Under the pieces are notes generated by a model. The model searched no databases. It saw only the letters and a program-made list of their open reading frames with translations, and was not told where the DNA came from. From positions 1,984,001 to 2,048,000 of the forward strand of contig JARUPY010000252.1 of the NCBI GenBank assembly GCA_029817715.1: a stretch of DNA of 64,000 nt. Direction: 5' to 3'. Position 1 is the first letter of the stretch; each line of letters opens with the position of its first letter. Source of the stretch: Melastoma dodecandrum (lineage: Eukaryota > Streptophyta > Magnoliopsida > Myrtales > Melastomataceae). This document shows, one piece after another, positions 37,853 to 48,680 of this stretch. A program made the position numbers and the translations under genes.

Positions 37853-38040
37853 TTATGAGCCATGTGCTTCTGGTATGATGAAGCCCATATGGTAGCCAAC
37901 TCCGAGGTTCTCCTGGCTTCTGACATTATATTCTGGGCCAAGAGTCCTAAACCGTTTGTAACCTGCTGAAGGTTTTAAGAAGGACCCATAAGCTTGTCTA
38001 TCCTTACTAGCAAGCGCATGCGGCTCTGGTACGATGACCA
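37853..38040 (-). CDS. Unrecognised coding-like terminal exon
   Basis: On the minus strand a frame opens after a good acceptor (CCTTTTACAG, 38041 side) and runs 62 codons to TAA. It encodes VIVPEPHALASKDRQAYGSF, then LKPSAGYKRFRTLGPEYNVR and a tail ending IIPEAHGS. Composition is protein-like, with balanced charge and no low complexity, unlike nearby shadow frames. I do not recognise it. It could be the last exon of a minus-strand gene whose other exons I cannot place, a remnant of one, or part of a longer transcript including the gene at 38312-38854. Confidence 0.35.
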
Positions 38041-38311
38041 CTGTAAAAGGATCAAGATGAAGACCCTTAATTCATTCTTAAATGGCAACATTATTTCTTG
38101 AAACTGCAGATGCATTTTCACAATTACTTATCTGCAGCTACCAGACTTTAACATAATTCAACTGGCTCTCGTTGTGGTGCTACTCAAGCTTGGCTCGTCG
38201 GTCCTGTCATGTTCTTTGATTTTGCCATCTTCACATATCTAGTGGAACTGGAGAGCAATTCTCTATTGCTAGAGTTCCAAAAATCAGCTTCTTTGTTGGA
38301 CACGGGCACTG
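38041..38311. other. Short non-coding stretch
   Basis: About 270 bases between the orphan exon and the acidic-protein gene. If the two are one transcript it would be intron plus 3' sequence. No frame is supported. Confidence 0.4.
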
Positions 38312-38854
38312 TCATGCACTGGAGCGAGACTGTGCATCGGATGCAGCATTCCCCGTTTGGTGATCCTGTAAGAATCCGTTGGCCTGGTCCTCCTTTAACT
38401 CCCCCTTGCTCTGGTCCTTCTCTGCTGCCGAACTTGCATCCTCGGAATGATAAGCCCTGTCCTCAGTCTCCTTTTCACCGGAATCCTCTGCCAGCTCATC
38501 TGCAACATCTCCCTCCTCTGCTGCTTCTTGATCACTGTCATCTGTCTCATCATCCCCAACACCCCGACCTTCAACCTCCATTTCCTCGAATTCATCCCTG
38601 GGTTCGTCCTCCTCTTCTCGACTCCCCATCTCCTGTCGCGGCCACAACTCTTTCCTCCGAAACTTCATCCTCTCTCCCTCACTTTTCTCCTCATGGAGAT
38701 CAACTCCCCGTGCATCCTACCCCTCCTGCTTCCCATGCCTGACCTGGTAAAGCAGCCACGTATAGATGGCAAGGAGGAAGAAAACCTGATGGGCGTGTTT
38801 CACTTTGAATCCATGAACCGCCCTCTGGTTCTGACTCGACGATTGCCTCAACAT
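38312..38854 (-). pseudogene. Plant membrane-anchored acidic protein gene with an in-frame TAG
   Basis: One continuous minus-strand frame of 181 codons starts MLRQSSSQNQRAVHGFKVKH, followed by the membrane segment HQVFFLLAIYTWLLYQVRHG. This resembles a plant-specific family of unknown function that starts with a basic stretch, one membrane helix ending WLLYQV(K/R)H, and a long acidic tail. Codon 46 (38719-38717) is TAG. The same frame then continues, DARGVDLHEEKSEGERMKFR, into a very acidic tail (Glu/Asp-rich, with EEEDEPRDEFEEMEVEG) ending SRSSA and a stop at 38312. Both halves look coding and stay in one frame, so a single nonsense change is the simplest reading. Downstream translation could restart at Met 38668. 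Removing 54 bases as an unusually small intron would also skip the TAG. A sequencing error cannot be excluded. Confidence 0.65.
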
Positions 38855-39502
38855 CAGTTTGTCCTTGAATTCCTATCCAAATCCTACCCCACAAAAAAAC
38901 ATCATCAGTTGAAGATCAACAGAAGCATCGTAATCATCATCTGCATCAAGTTCAAAAGCAGTTAACTACAAGAGACAATAGATAGACTTACCCGAGATAG
39001 AAGGAGGACGAGGGGATGATCCCAGGGTGAAACTGATAGGAAACGATGATGATGAAGATGAGTGTGGCCTGTCGAGCCTTACTGTTGTTCCACCCCTTAT
39101 GTTGTAAGATTCAAAAGATTCATATGTATTTTTTCTTGTAGCGAGGATGAAGTTTTTGCTGGGACCAGTCTAGGACAGATAAAAATGGTGGTCCTGCCTT
39201 TCAGGATTATTCGATATCGAGAGTTGAACAAGCAACATGAATGATCGATCATAATCGAGGTCTCTTCCATGGATTCTTTTTTGAGATGAAAATACGAGCA
39301 CCCTCGAAGAGCTTCTTGAATATATTAACAGCTAGAACCAATACCCCTTCTCTTTTTCGTAATGGTGTACAAAAATGCCGGCAGCTTTGCCGACCCAGAT
39401 CTATTATATGGCTTCGAGATGATCGACCTTGGAAGGGTTGTCTAGCCCTATGCCAATTGTTAGACTAAGGAAACACAGGTTGTGTGATACTCTAGGATGA
39501 GT
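38855..39502. other. Intergenic between two minus-strand genes
   Basis: About 650 bases holding the upstream region of the acidic-protein gene and the 3' untranslated region of the esterase gene. No frame is supported on either strand. Confidence 0.55.
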
Positions 39503-42278
39503 TCACAATACAAAATTGTCGATCATGTGCTGTATCACGTCGGCACCGTCCGAGTTGATGCAATTTCGATTTACCTGAAAGATGGATAACATAATATAAT
39601 GTTAGGAAATTCACGAGTGCTTGGAATGAGAAACAACTCTTCGCAAGGGACTCATGTATTGTCGTCGTGTGGAAGTTTCTCCAACGGGTGCCAACTTACA
39701 TGCAAAGAACTTGCCTGAATGGTACTGTGCGCAAACAAGCACTGCTTGCTTCCGCTAAATCTCACGTCAATCCTTTCCCACGGCAAAGAAGCCAAACTAT
39801 TGAGCATCTCCTCTGCACTAATTTTAACTGAATCAGAAGCGTCTCGGCAGCTCGAAAATGACAATTCAATTTAAATGAACGACAAGCTTTGTGCAATCCT
39901 TTCATCGGAACCCGTTTCTTACGCATCAGCATTCAGTTGTACTCCCAAAGCATGCAGGACCAATAATACTCACACCCAAGTTTGAAAGTAAAACCGAACA
40001 ACAGGTAAATTGTAATTGAAACAAACCTTCCAGAACAAATGCCTTTCGTCTACCAACTGGCCGCTTCGTTGAAACTTCTGGTTGAGGAGTAACAGCTTTT
40101 GCTGGTTCCACATTCACAACATACCTGTATTTTTCATTTTTTGACAATTGTTGCTGCCACAAGGAAAGGATCGAGGATTGACTCACCACTCCAGAAAAGA
40201 TGTTGAACTCGAAGGAGCATATATCATACAGCATTCAAGTACCTTAGGGAGCTCGTGCCGCCGTCTGAGTGAGGATGTGCCCCATCCTACTAGGGCTATG
40301 AAAGGTCAAGGTATCCAATGGATAAAAATTTCTACAGCAAGACAACACGAAATCATAGTAAATGGATAGAATTACTATCTTGCTGGAACACTCAATCAAT
40401 AAAAGGATACTGTCGAACTTTGAATTTGCATAAGCCACTCGACGTTTAAAGGATCCGAGAGCAGACCTGTACCAAAATTCCCAGCAGACATGCTGCATTA
40501 TTAGCCAATATGGAATATTCCCATCCATGAATAAGCCAGAGCAGCAGAAATTGAGCAACAAAAATAAGAAGTTGGCCATTAACTAACATAAATTTAAGAT
40601 CATCAGTGTCATGGATCATTTGTAAAAGAAGAGGATGCCGGCCCTTCCCACCATCAGTCAAAAACAAATGTCTGCCTGTTCTTCCGAGGAACCAAGATGA
40701 GCGAACTGCCAATCTTTCCAGGGGGTAGATTCCACAAAGCATGGGAACCTGAATTTACCCCATTGGTGATGCATATACACATGGCTTATGGGAATATTCC
40801 AGGAGATTGAAGAAACGCACCTGTTTAGGACCCCTCGAACCGAGATGTGGTGTGGCAGAAGTTATAAAGTTTACCGGCTCCAATCCAGCGACTCTATCTT
40901 TGAACGTTTGATTTGAAGCATCTTTTCCGGCTTCCTCTCCCTGAGGCACCCCGTTCGCTTTGAGTGATTCATTGACCGGAACCCGCTCATAGAGCTTGGC
41001 CACAGCATATCTTATAACAAGGCCACCCAGTGAATGACCAATAAATGAAATCTTCATAACGGAAGGATACCGCTTTTTCACTGAAAGAACCTGAAATTAA
41101 CAAATCCATAAGGTCCTTAGGAAAAACATACCAGTGCACAAAAGCTAATTAGGCCAAGAAACGGAAACAGGTTTGTCCTAACAAAGCTCGACTCACCTCT
41201 TCTGCTACTCTGTTTCCCATAACATCAACACCATCAAATGTCAACAATGGAGGATTACACTCGCAGCCTGCACTGACCGTGATGCAATACAGTTCATCAA
41301 TGAGGTTAAGCAATCCATGGGGAGGATGAACCATATCGGCATATTTCATTCAAAGCTGTGGAGAAACCGAATCTTTGATGAATCTTCCATGAGCTTGCAT
41401 GAGATAACACATGCAGAGAGTACAGCACCAAGAAACAACATAAAAACAGGACAAAGAATGACCCAAGTAATTCCAGCAATGAAATCCAGAAAAGATAGAA
41501 GCTCACAGTGGACGACGACGTCTCGCGGATACTTCTTCATAAACTGCTGAGCAGCATACCTCCAATTGTCGGCACTGCACGATATGCAACCAGAACAAAG
41601 TGAATTGAACTTCGAGTAGCCTTAAACAATCCGATCGTTCATCAGACGCTCCATCCATATACCATAGCATTGGGACTTTGGCTTCAACAATGCCTCCAAC
41701 TAGTAGACCTTCAACCCTACTAATATATTTTAATTCACTAATCACGAGCAACCATAAAAGGAAACCCAGAAACACGAAAGCACAAAACTATTAGGAAAAC
41801 TAAAAAAGAATGACTTTGATCGAAAAAACGGAGAAAGGGACAAACTTCAAAGTAGACCCAGTACAAAAACAAACAAAACACAACAGAGGAAGATGAAAGG
41901 CGATTTGAGAAAAAAAAAACTAAAAAAAAAGGGGTGGCGGGGAGCAGACCAGCCGATGAGACCATTGACGGTGATGACCAAATGGGAAGGCTGCTGTTGC
42001 GGAGCATCGACCCCTCCTCCGTTCTCCATCGCCGCCGGCCTTGACTCCAGGACGTCGAAGCCTCCGCCTTCCTCTTCCTCCACCACCGCCCTCATGCAAG
42101 GAAGCACCCTGAGATCAGGCATCCTCATCTTTCTCCTCCTACGCCTTCCCATCTCCTCATCGTCGTTGTTGTTCTTGCTGCCATTGCCAGACCCTCCTCC
42201 GTACTTCAGGACAACCTCGGCGGCTGTCGTCTCAGCTCCGGGAGAAGCCCCCATCGCTTCCTCTGATTGGTTGCCCAT
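39503..42278 (-). CDS. DUF676 serine esterase / lipase-like alpha/beta hydrolase
   Basis: Putative lipase or esterase of the DUF676 group. The substrate is unknown. Ten exons on the minus strand: 42278-41950, 41574-41507, 41267-41197, 41090-40821, 40748-40588, 40466-40411, 40286-40243, 40153-40027, 39812-39715 and 39574-39503, in phase, giving 431 residues. The N-terminal 90 residues are low-complexity and basic/acidic. Conserved blocks follow: HLVITVNGLIG, ADNWRYAAQQFMKKYPRDVV, LTFDGVDVMGNR, the nucleophile elbow FIGHSLGGLVIRYA (Ser176), NFITSATPHLGSRG, GRTGRHLFLTD, SFKRRVAYAN, SSLRRRHELPK, LPWERIDVRF and the His-containing end DGADVIQHMIDNFVL. The intron after exon 9 appears to start with GC; an alternative in-frame GTAAGT donor lies 15 bases on. 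The start is the first ATG; the frame is open slightly upstream without one. Confidence 0.92.
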
Positions 42279-44365
42279 TCCCCCAGTTGACACAGATCCC
42301 TAAAAATGTCTTCGTCCACTTCTCTAAAATCATTAGTTGGTAATAACTGCCCGACAAGAAAACTGGATCAAATCTCTAACTTATTTTTTTCTTTTCTAAA
42401 TCAAAATAATTTCTCCTTTCCTTTTATTTAGGCTTTGTTTGCGTTTACATGGGAGAAGAATTTTGATCTATGATTGACCAAATAGAAGGTTCTGATAAAA
42501 GTACGAATGAAAGAAAGACAAGTAAGGGGTTCATCGTTTGATATAAAGAAAAAGTCGTCCTACACAATTTCATTTTGTATATATTATCACAAGACAGTTG
42601 GGTTTCAAAAATGGGCCAATTCCTTGTGATTGGGCTGAATTGTCGAAGCCCATGAATATAGGCCCATTAAGAGGGAATCGGAAGTCCCACCCGGTATCAA
42701 AAGCGTCCAAATGTTGATTTATGACAAACAGAGACAGACATGGCGTTTATGATTAAAGTTTTTGCCAAAAATAATTGTTGAAACATTGAACCCATATACG
42801 AACACCGTGTAGACTGCGAATAATTTTGCGATAGATCGTAAAAGAAGAATAAGTTCGTTTTTGCTTTTAATTTTTTATTCTTAGGTGGACCGTGACTCAT
42901 TTGTAACACATAAAATTTCATCTTAAAACGAATTTTCTTATAACTATTGCATATCAAAATGTTTGTTATGTTCGAAAAAATTTGTACCACATGATTGTGG
43001 AGCGAAGTTTTTTGTAATAATTACGATGGATGTTTGATCGACATGAAGTTCGTTGTATCACATAGTTTTGTAACAAACTTTCTTGTAATGATTATAGTGG
43101 AGGTTGTTCACATGAAGTTCATTTTGTTCAAGACTGTTCACACGACATGGTTGTGTAACAGTTCGAGAAAATTCATATGGGAAGATTTTAGAATGAATTT
43201 TCTTATAATGATTCAGTAAATGCTTAATTATTTACAGTCGATTGACGTGACTTCGGTTCTGAACCGAAATATTAAAAGAATATAATAATAAAATCTTTTA
43301 TCAGTTGACGTTATGCATTTTTATGCATAATTGTCAGGATCGGTAGAACCGAATCGGACTTTCGATCTTTGAATCGGTAGGCCTAAGTATAGTTGAGTAA
43401 AATCATAAACGATGGGATCGATGCGATCGAAATTTTTAGATAAATAGAATCGGATCCAACGATTAATCAATCTTTAAAAAGTGCTTACAAAATAATTAAA
43501 TCATCTTGGCTGATCAACATCAAAATCATCAATATCTTATCGGTATCTATTTACCGGTCGATCGAACATGAAAGGTTCGAGAAAACAAAAACAAAAAACC
43601 TGCACGTAACGTGCACGACGTTCTAGCGGCTCACCTTCTCCCAACGTTTTCGAGCCGAGCCTTGAGATTTTTTTCTAAAAAACTACGGTTACATCAGGAA
43701 ACGTGATTTTTGTCAACCCAAAAGTCATTCAATAAATCATAATATGTTAGAGTAACAGAGGGGGCGGCGGCGGCGGCGTGTGTGTGAGAGAACATCCGGC
43801 GTTCCCGACGGGGGCGGCCTGCCATTGCCCGCAAGGAGTTCACGAAGCCGTCACTCATTCCCCCTCCCAAAAAAAAAAACAAAGAAAAAAAAAACGATCA
43901 TCATCTGTATCACTTGATCTGCAACATGGATCGGACTTCGGACAACTCAACGAAACCTAAGTGGGTTTTGTCATTCAAAAATAATTTTATAGCTATTTAA
44001 AATAAATTATTTATCTTAAAAATGATAATATACTTTTTCTAAACTAACATAAACGTCCTTATTATTATTGATACATGTACGTCCGCTTTTAAAATACTAA
44101 CATGCATAGGGGGGGGGGCTTTATTACACATGTTATGTTAAATAAAACGAGACACGTGCCCCTACCTACAAATTCTTGTATTATAATCCACGTTTTTCTA
44201 TGAACAAAAGCATTGCACGAAAACACTTCGCTTGATTCCCAATCTAAGCTACGACCCCCCCACTATAAATAACCCCATTCGATGTTTCACGATTTCAGTT
44301 CATTGGCGATTCGTTGATTCCCGACAACAACCAAGAGTTTGTCTGTAGATATACACCTGAAGGCT
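42279..44365. other. Intergenic, divergent promoters, repeat-like DNA
   Basis: About 2.1 kb between the esterase (minus) and xylanase (plus) starts. Around 42600-42670 are TGGGCC/GGCCCA motifs, likely the esterase promoter. The part 42890-43215 contains degenerate direct repeats with recurring TTTTCTTATAATGATT and ACATGAAGTTC. At 43252-43268 is a 17-base palindrome TTCGGTTCTGAACCGAA, with related GGTAGAACCGAATCGG following, which suggests old transposon sequence. A 10-base G run lies at 44109-44118. No coding frame is supported. Confidence 0.55.
44264..44270 (+). promoter_or_regulatory. Probable TATA box of the xylanase gene
   Basis: TATAAAT lies about 100 bases upstream of the ATG at 44366, in a sequence otherwise unlike the AT-rich surroundings (C-rich on both sides). 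Confidence 0.6.
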
Positions 44366-46714
44366 ATGGCCGCTCACTCCGATAGCAAGAATGACAACGA
44401 CAACGTCATCATCAATCCTAGGTTCGAGGACGGCTTGAATGGATGGGCTGGCCGCGGCTGCAAGATCGTCCTTCATGATTCCTCCACCGACAAGAGGATA
44501 ATCCCGGAGACTGGGAGGTACTTCGCTGCCGCGACTGAGAGGACGCAGACTTGGAACGGTATCCAGCAAGAGATCACGGGTAAGGTAAAGCGGAAGCTGG
44601 CTTATGAGGTCCTTGCGGTGGTTCGATTGTCTGGGAAGAATTCGAGCAGCGGGACCGTGCTTGCCACTCTGTATGTCCAGACACCGGACAAGCGCGAGCA
44701 GTACATTAGCATCGCGAGGTAAGGGATGGCCTTGCGGTCGTCGTGGTGCGGATTTTCAGGGGGCCGCGAATCTGATTTGGTGTGGTTTTTGTGGGTCGTA
44801 GCATGGAAGCGACGGACAAGGATTGGTCGAAGCTGCAGGGGAAGTTCCTTATCAACAGCTCCCCGTCGAAAGTGATCATCTACTTCGAAGGCCCGCCTGC
44901 CGGCACCGACATTCTGTTGAACTACCTGATAGTCAAGCATGCCGAGAAGGTCGCGCCATTGCCTCCGCCCGATACGCAGGAAGTCGACTTTGGCGCGAAC
45001 ATTATCGAGAACAGTGACCTGGAAGGTGGGTTTGATGGGTGGTCTCCGCTCGGTAACTGTGTCTTGAGCATCCACACAGGCTCTCCTCGTGTCCTTCCCC
45101 CGATGGGGAAGGACTCCCTCGGGCCTCGACCGCCATTAAGCGGACGCTATGTCCTCGTCACAAACAGGTCTCAGACCTGGATGGGCCCATCTCAAGTCAT
45201 CACCGAGAGGATCCAGCTCTTTGTCACGTACCAGGTGTCCGCCTGGGTTCGAGTACGTTCCGTTACGGGCAGCGGCCCTCAGATCGTGAATGTCGCCCTC
45301 GGTGTGGATGACCAGTACGTTAATGGAGGCCAGGCGGAGGTCAGCGATGATAAATGGTACGAGATCGGTGGCTCATTCAGGATCGAGAAGAAACCTTCGA
45401 GAGTTATACTTTACCTCCAGGGTCCCCCTGCTGGATTCGACCTGATGGTCGCAGGTCTGCATGTTTTCCCCGTCGACCGGCAAGCGAGATTTGGATTCCT
45501 GGACGAACAAATAGATATGGTAACCCTTCGAAAAAATGATCACTAGCTCTCCGACGCGACGCGCAATTTTGACATTCTCGTTCTTGTGTAAATTACAGAT
45601 CCGTAAACGAGATATCATCTTGAAGTTCTCAGGGCTGGGACCAAGCGAATGGCATGGCGCCGTCGTTACCGTCACGCAGACAGAGAACTCTTTCCCCATC
45701 GGATCGTGCATCCTCCGAACGAATCTGGATAACGAAGACTTCGTTGATTTCTATGTGAAGAACTTCAATTGGGCGGTCTTCGGGAACGAGCTGAAGTGGT
45801 ACTGGACGGAGCCACAGCAGGGGAACTTCAACTACCGGGATGCCGACGAGATGCTCGATTTCTGTCAGATGCATGGGAAGCAAGTTCGCGGCCACTGCAT
45901 ATTCTGGGAAGTGGCGAGCAACGTCCAGCCGTGGGTCCGCTCACTGAACCGTAATGACCTGATGAGGGCTGTCCAGAGCCGTCTCATTGGCCTGCTCAAC
46001 CGTTACAATGGAAAGTTCAAGCACTACGATGTCAACAACGAGATGCTGCACGGGTCGTTCTACCAGGACCAGCTAGGAAAACCAATCCGCGCCGCCATGT
46101 TTAAGATTGCCAGTCAGCTCGATCCTTCTGCAGCCCTGTTTGTGAACGACTACCATGTCGAGGATGGCTGTGATGCCAGGTCATCGCCTGCAAAGTACAT
46201 GGACCAGATCATCGACCTGCAGAAGCAGGGCGCGCCTGTCGGGGGGATCGGTATCCAAGGCCACATAGACAGCCCTGTAGGACCCATTGTCCGCTCCGCT
46301 CTCGACAAACTATCCGTCCTCGGGATACCGATCTGGTTCACTGAGGTCGACGTGTCGTCCATCAACGAGCACGTGAGGGCGGACGATCTTGAGGTGATGC
46401 TGAGGGAGTGCTCTGCTCATCCATCCGTGGATGGGATCATGCTCTGGGGGTTCTGGGAGCTGTTCATGAGCCGGGAGAACTCGCACCTGGTTAATGCAGA
46501 AGGGGAGGTGAACACGGCCGGGAAGAGGCTCCTCGAACTTAAGCAGGAGTGGACGAGCCACGCACACGGTATGGTCAACGAGGAGGAGGAGTTCTGTTTC
46601 CGAGGGTTCCATGGGACGTATGAGATAGAGATCGCGAGCACATGCAAGAAGATCCGTCGGACGATCCACGTTGAGAAGGGCGACTCCCCGATGAAGGTCT
46701 ACATCGACGTGTGA
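44366..46714 (+). CDS. Endo-1,4-beta-xylanase, CBM22-CBM22-GH10
   Basis: Plant GH10 xylanase cutting beta-1,4-xylan in cell walls. Exons are 44366-44718, 44802-45519 and 45599-46714 (GT-AG, in phase), giving 728 residues. Two CBM22-type xylan-binding modules come first: about residues 14-155 (INPRFEDGLNGW ... YFEGPPAGTDILL) and 185-345 (IIENSDLEGGFDGW ... YLQGPPAGFDLMV). The GH10 barrel follows from about 370 with NFNWAVFGNELKWYWTEP, RGHCIFWEV, the acid/base Glu in HYDVNNEMLHG (Glu505) and the nucleophile in IWFTEVDVSS (Glu606), so the active site is complete. A C-terminal beta-rich tail (FHGTYEIEI) matches other plant members. The N-terminus shows no obvious signal peptide. Exons are GC-rich compared with flanks. 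The gene converges on the HD-Zip gene with about 190 bases between stops. Confidence 0.94.
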
Positions 46715-46902
46715 TGATACCGTGTGAAATCAGTATGCTATACATCCATCGGTATTATACGAATCACGATTCAGACTAATAAACGGAAAATAATTCAAAG
46801 ATCAAGCAACAAGGCCTACGTTCCTTCTCGTGTACACAACTCCGGCAATATAAGAGTAACTACGCGAGCAAACTGCCCGTTCCGCGCATCCAACTAACTT
46901 CT

Positions 46903-47740
46903 TCACAGCCTATGTCTATGGGTCGGAGGCAATGGCGTTGGGAAACTGGTCTTGCAAGAAGGGCAGATGGAGACGGGGGAGTTCGAAGGCTCCTCTGCGT
47001 CATATTTCAGCTTCCGAAGCTCCATCTTCAACCTCGCGTTGTCTTCCTTTAAGGTTTGGCAACATTTCTTCAGCATCTCGTGGTCCAACCCCGTCTGTTT
47101 CAGCTTCGTCCTACCATTATCAAGGAAGAAGATAGAAAGCAAATCAATACAAGTTCGACCGAATCAATCAAGGATCTAACCGACCTTGCTCTTCTGTTCT
47201 GAAACCACACTTCAACTTGACGAGGACGAAGATTCAGCTTCCCAGCCAGTTCTTGCTTCTGCCTCTGCTTCATATTCAATCGCAACGCGATAATTATTTT
47301 CTATCAAGTATGGATTTAGTCATGCTTAGGAAGCCAAGAAAAGCATAATCAGTTACGCCGTTGAGGGTAGCGTTCACGTCGAAATACTCCTCCAGGACTG
47401 AGGTCTGGTTCTTCGTAAGCCTCAGCTTCTTCCTCGGACTGCCCCCATCTGCCGCTTCTCCTACCCCCGCTTTATCTTCCTTCACCAAGGAGTCAGAGAA
47501 GGAAGAAGACGCGCATCCGCGAGGGCTCCCATCGTTGAATCTTCCCGAATCCACACGGGGGTCGGAGTCCGGTAACCCGAGGGTGAGGCAAGGAAGGCGA
47601 GGGTCGTCCTCGTCTGGCCGCGACACCCCACAGGTGCCCTCGCGAGCTCGTTCGCCGCTATCCAGACGCCGTGAATTCGCACAACCACCATAACAGAGAA
47701 GGTTGAGGTCGAGATTCGGGAGCGAGAAACCGTCGATCAT
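46903..47740 (-). CDS. Class II HD-Zip transcription factor (HAT-like)
   Basis: Nuclear homeodomain-leucine zipper protein. Class II members repress transcription in shade and auxin responses. Exons on the minus strand are 47740-47357, 47264-47185 and 47110-46903 (GT-AG, in phase), giving 223 residues. The homeodomain spans about 102-158 ([18 protein letters not shown] ... [18 protein letters not shown]) and the zipper has Leu at 168, 175, 182 and 189 after the class-typical TKLKQT and KKCCQTL. Two LxLxL motifs lie N-terminally: LDLNL (10-14) and LTLGL (52-56), EAR-type repressor motifs. The C-terminal class II CPSCE motif reads CPSCK (204-208). The protein is short for the class, with a brief N-terminal region and a tail ending THRHRL. 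The first intron falls inside the homeodomain; retaining it would truncate the protein. Confidence 0.9.
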
Positions 47741-47801
47741 GACGATAAAAGGAGAATGAGAGGGAAGATGGGAATTGAAATGGATGGGGATGTGGTTAGA
47801 C

Positions 47802-47830
47802 TTTATATATAATAATAAACTTTATATATA
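47802..47830 (-). promoter_or_regulatory. Twin TATA-like boxes upstream of the HD-Zip gene
   Basis: On the minus strand two TATATA-AAG sequences, at about 47821-47830 and 47802-47812, form a direct repeat 60-90 bases before the ATG at 47740. Either could set the transcription start, with a very short leader. Confidence 0.45.
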
Positions 47831-48029
47831 CCCAAAATAAAGATTAGATTTTTGTGTGCCCCGAGTGGTTGGCAATGAGAATTTCAGTAAACGTGTGAAT
47901 TATGGAAATAATTTACTCAGTAATTCGGATTAAAAACAACAATTGTAATATTCATATATTGGACCGTCCCTTAAATAAATCGAACGGAAGCGGCTAACGG
48001 TACGTGCACATAACGGTTACGTAGTTTAC

Positions 48030-48680
48030 TAATTAATACTAAACAAAAGTAGTAAATTTTACTAAAAGTTGACCGTTACTAACGAAGTCAACGCAAAATT
48101 AGTAAAAAATGTAGTAAAATTTACTAAAATCCGGTCAACTTTTAGTAAAGTCAACGCAAACTTAGTAAAAAAGTATGTAAATTTTACTACCGTTTTACTG
48201 TTAATAGCAGTTCAAGTTTACTAATTTTGCGCTCTCTTTACTAAAACATTTCCGTTAGTAACGTCAACGCAGAATTAGTAAAAAAAGTAGTAAATTTTAC
48301 TCATTTTTTTACTAATTTTGGGTTGACTTTACTAAAATTTTTCGTATTTTAGTAAAGTCAAACCAGTTTTAGTAAAAAAATGAGTAAATTTTACTACTTT
48401 TTTTACTAATTTTACATTGACTTTACTAACGGAAATGTTTTAGTAAAGTCGGCGTAAATTTAGTAAAAAAAAGGAGTAAATTTTACTACTTTTTTACTGT
48501 ACGAATTTAGGTGATATTTAGTAATCGTTTACTAATGTTGGTGTTTTTTTTAGTAAAAAACTCTTCGAGTTAGTAAATTTTACTAATTTTGAGTTGTTTT
48601 TACTAAAAAATGTAGTAAACTGTTACTAAAAAATGAAGGTGTTTACTAACGAATTTACTAATTAGAACAGTGTTTCCGAA
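48030..48680. repeat. Long imperfect inverted repeat rich in TTTACTAA/TTAGTAAA
   Basis: About 650 bases in which TTTACTAA and its complement alternate dozens of times. The best-paired part is a hairpin centred near 48342: the left arm (about 48222-48337) pairs with the right arm (about 48347-48468), including TTGACTTTACTAAAA facing TTTTAGTAAAGTCAA around a nine-base loop. Outer blocks such as CATTTCCGTTAGTAACGTCA and TGACTTTACTAACGGAAATG also face each other. No frame crosses it. It looks like a foldback or MITE-like element grown by repeat duplication. Confidence 0.8.

Noticed and set aside
38447..38965. Plus-strand 172-residue hydrophobic frame
   Set aside because: Antisense of the acidic minus-strand gene; Glu/Asp codons read backwards give Leu/Phe/Ser-rich sequence.
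41893..42303. Plus-strand 136-residue frame
   Set aside because: Antisense shadow of esterase exon 1.
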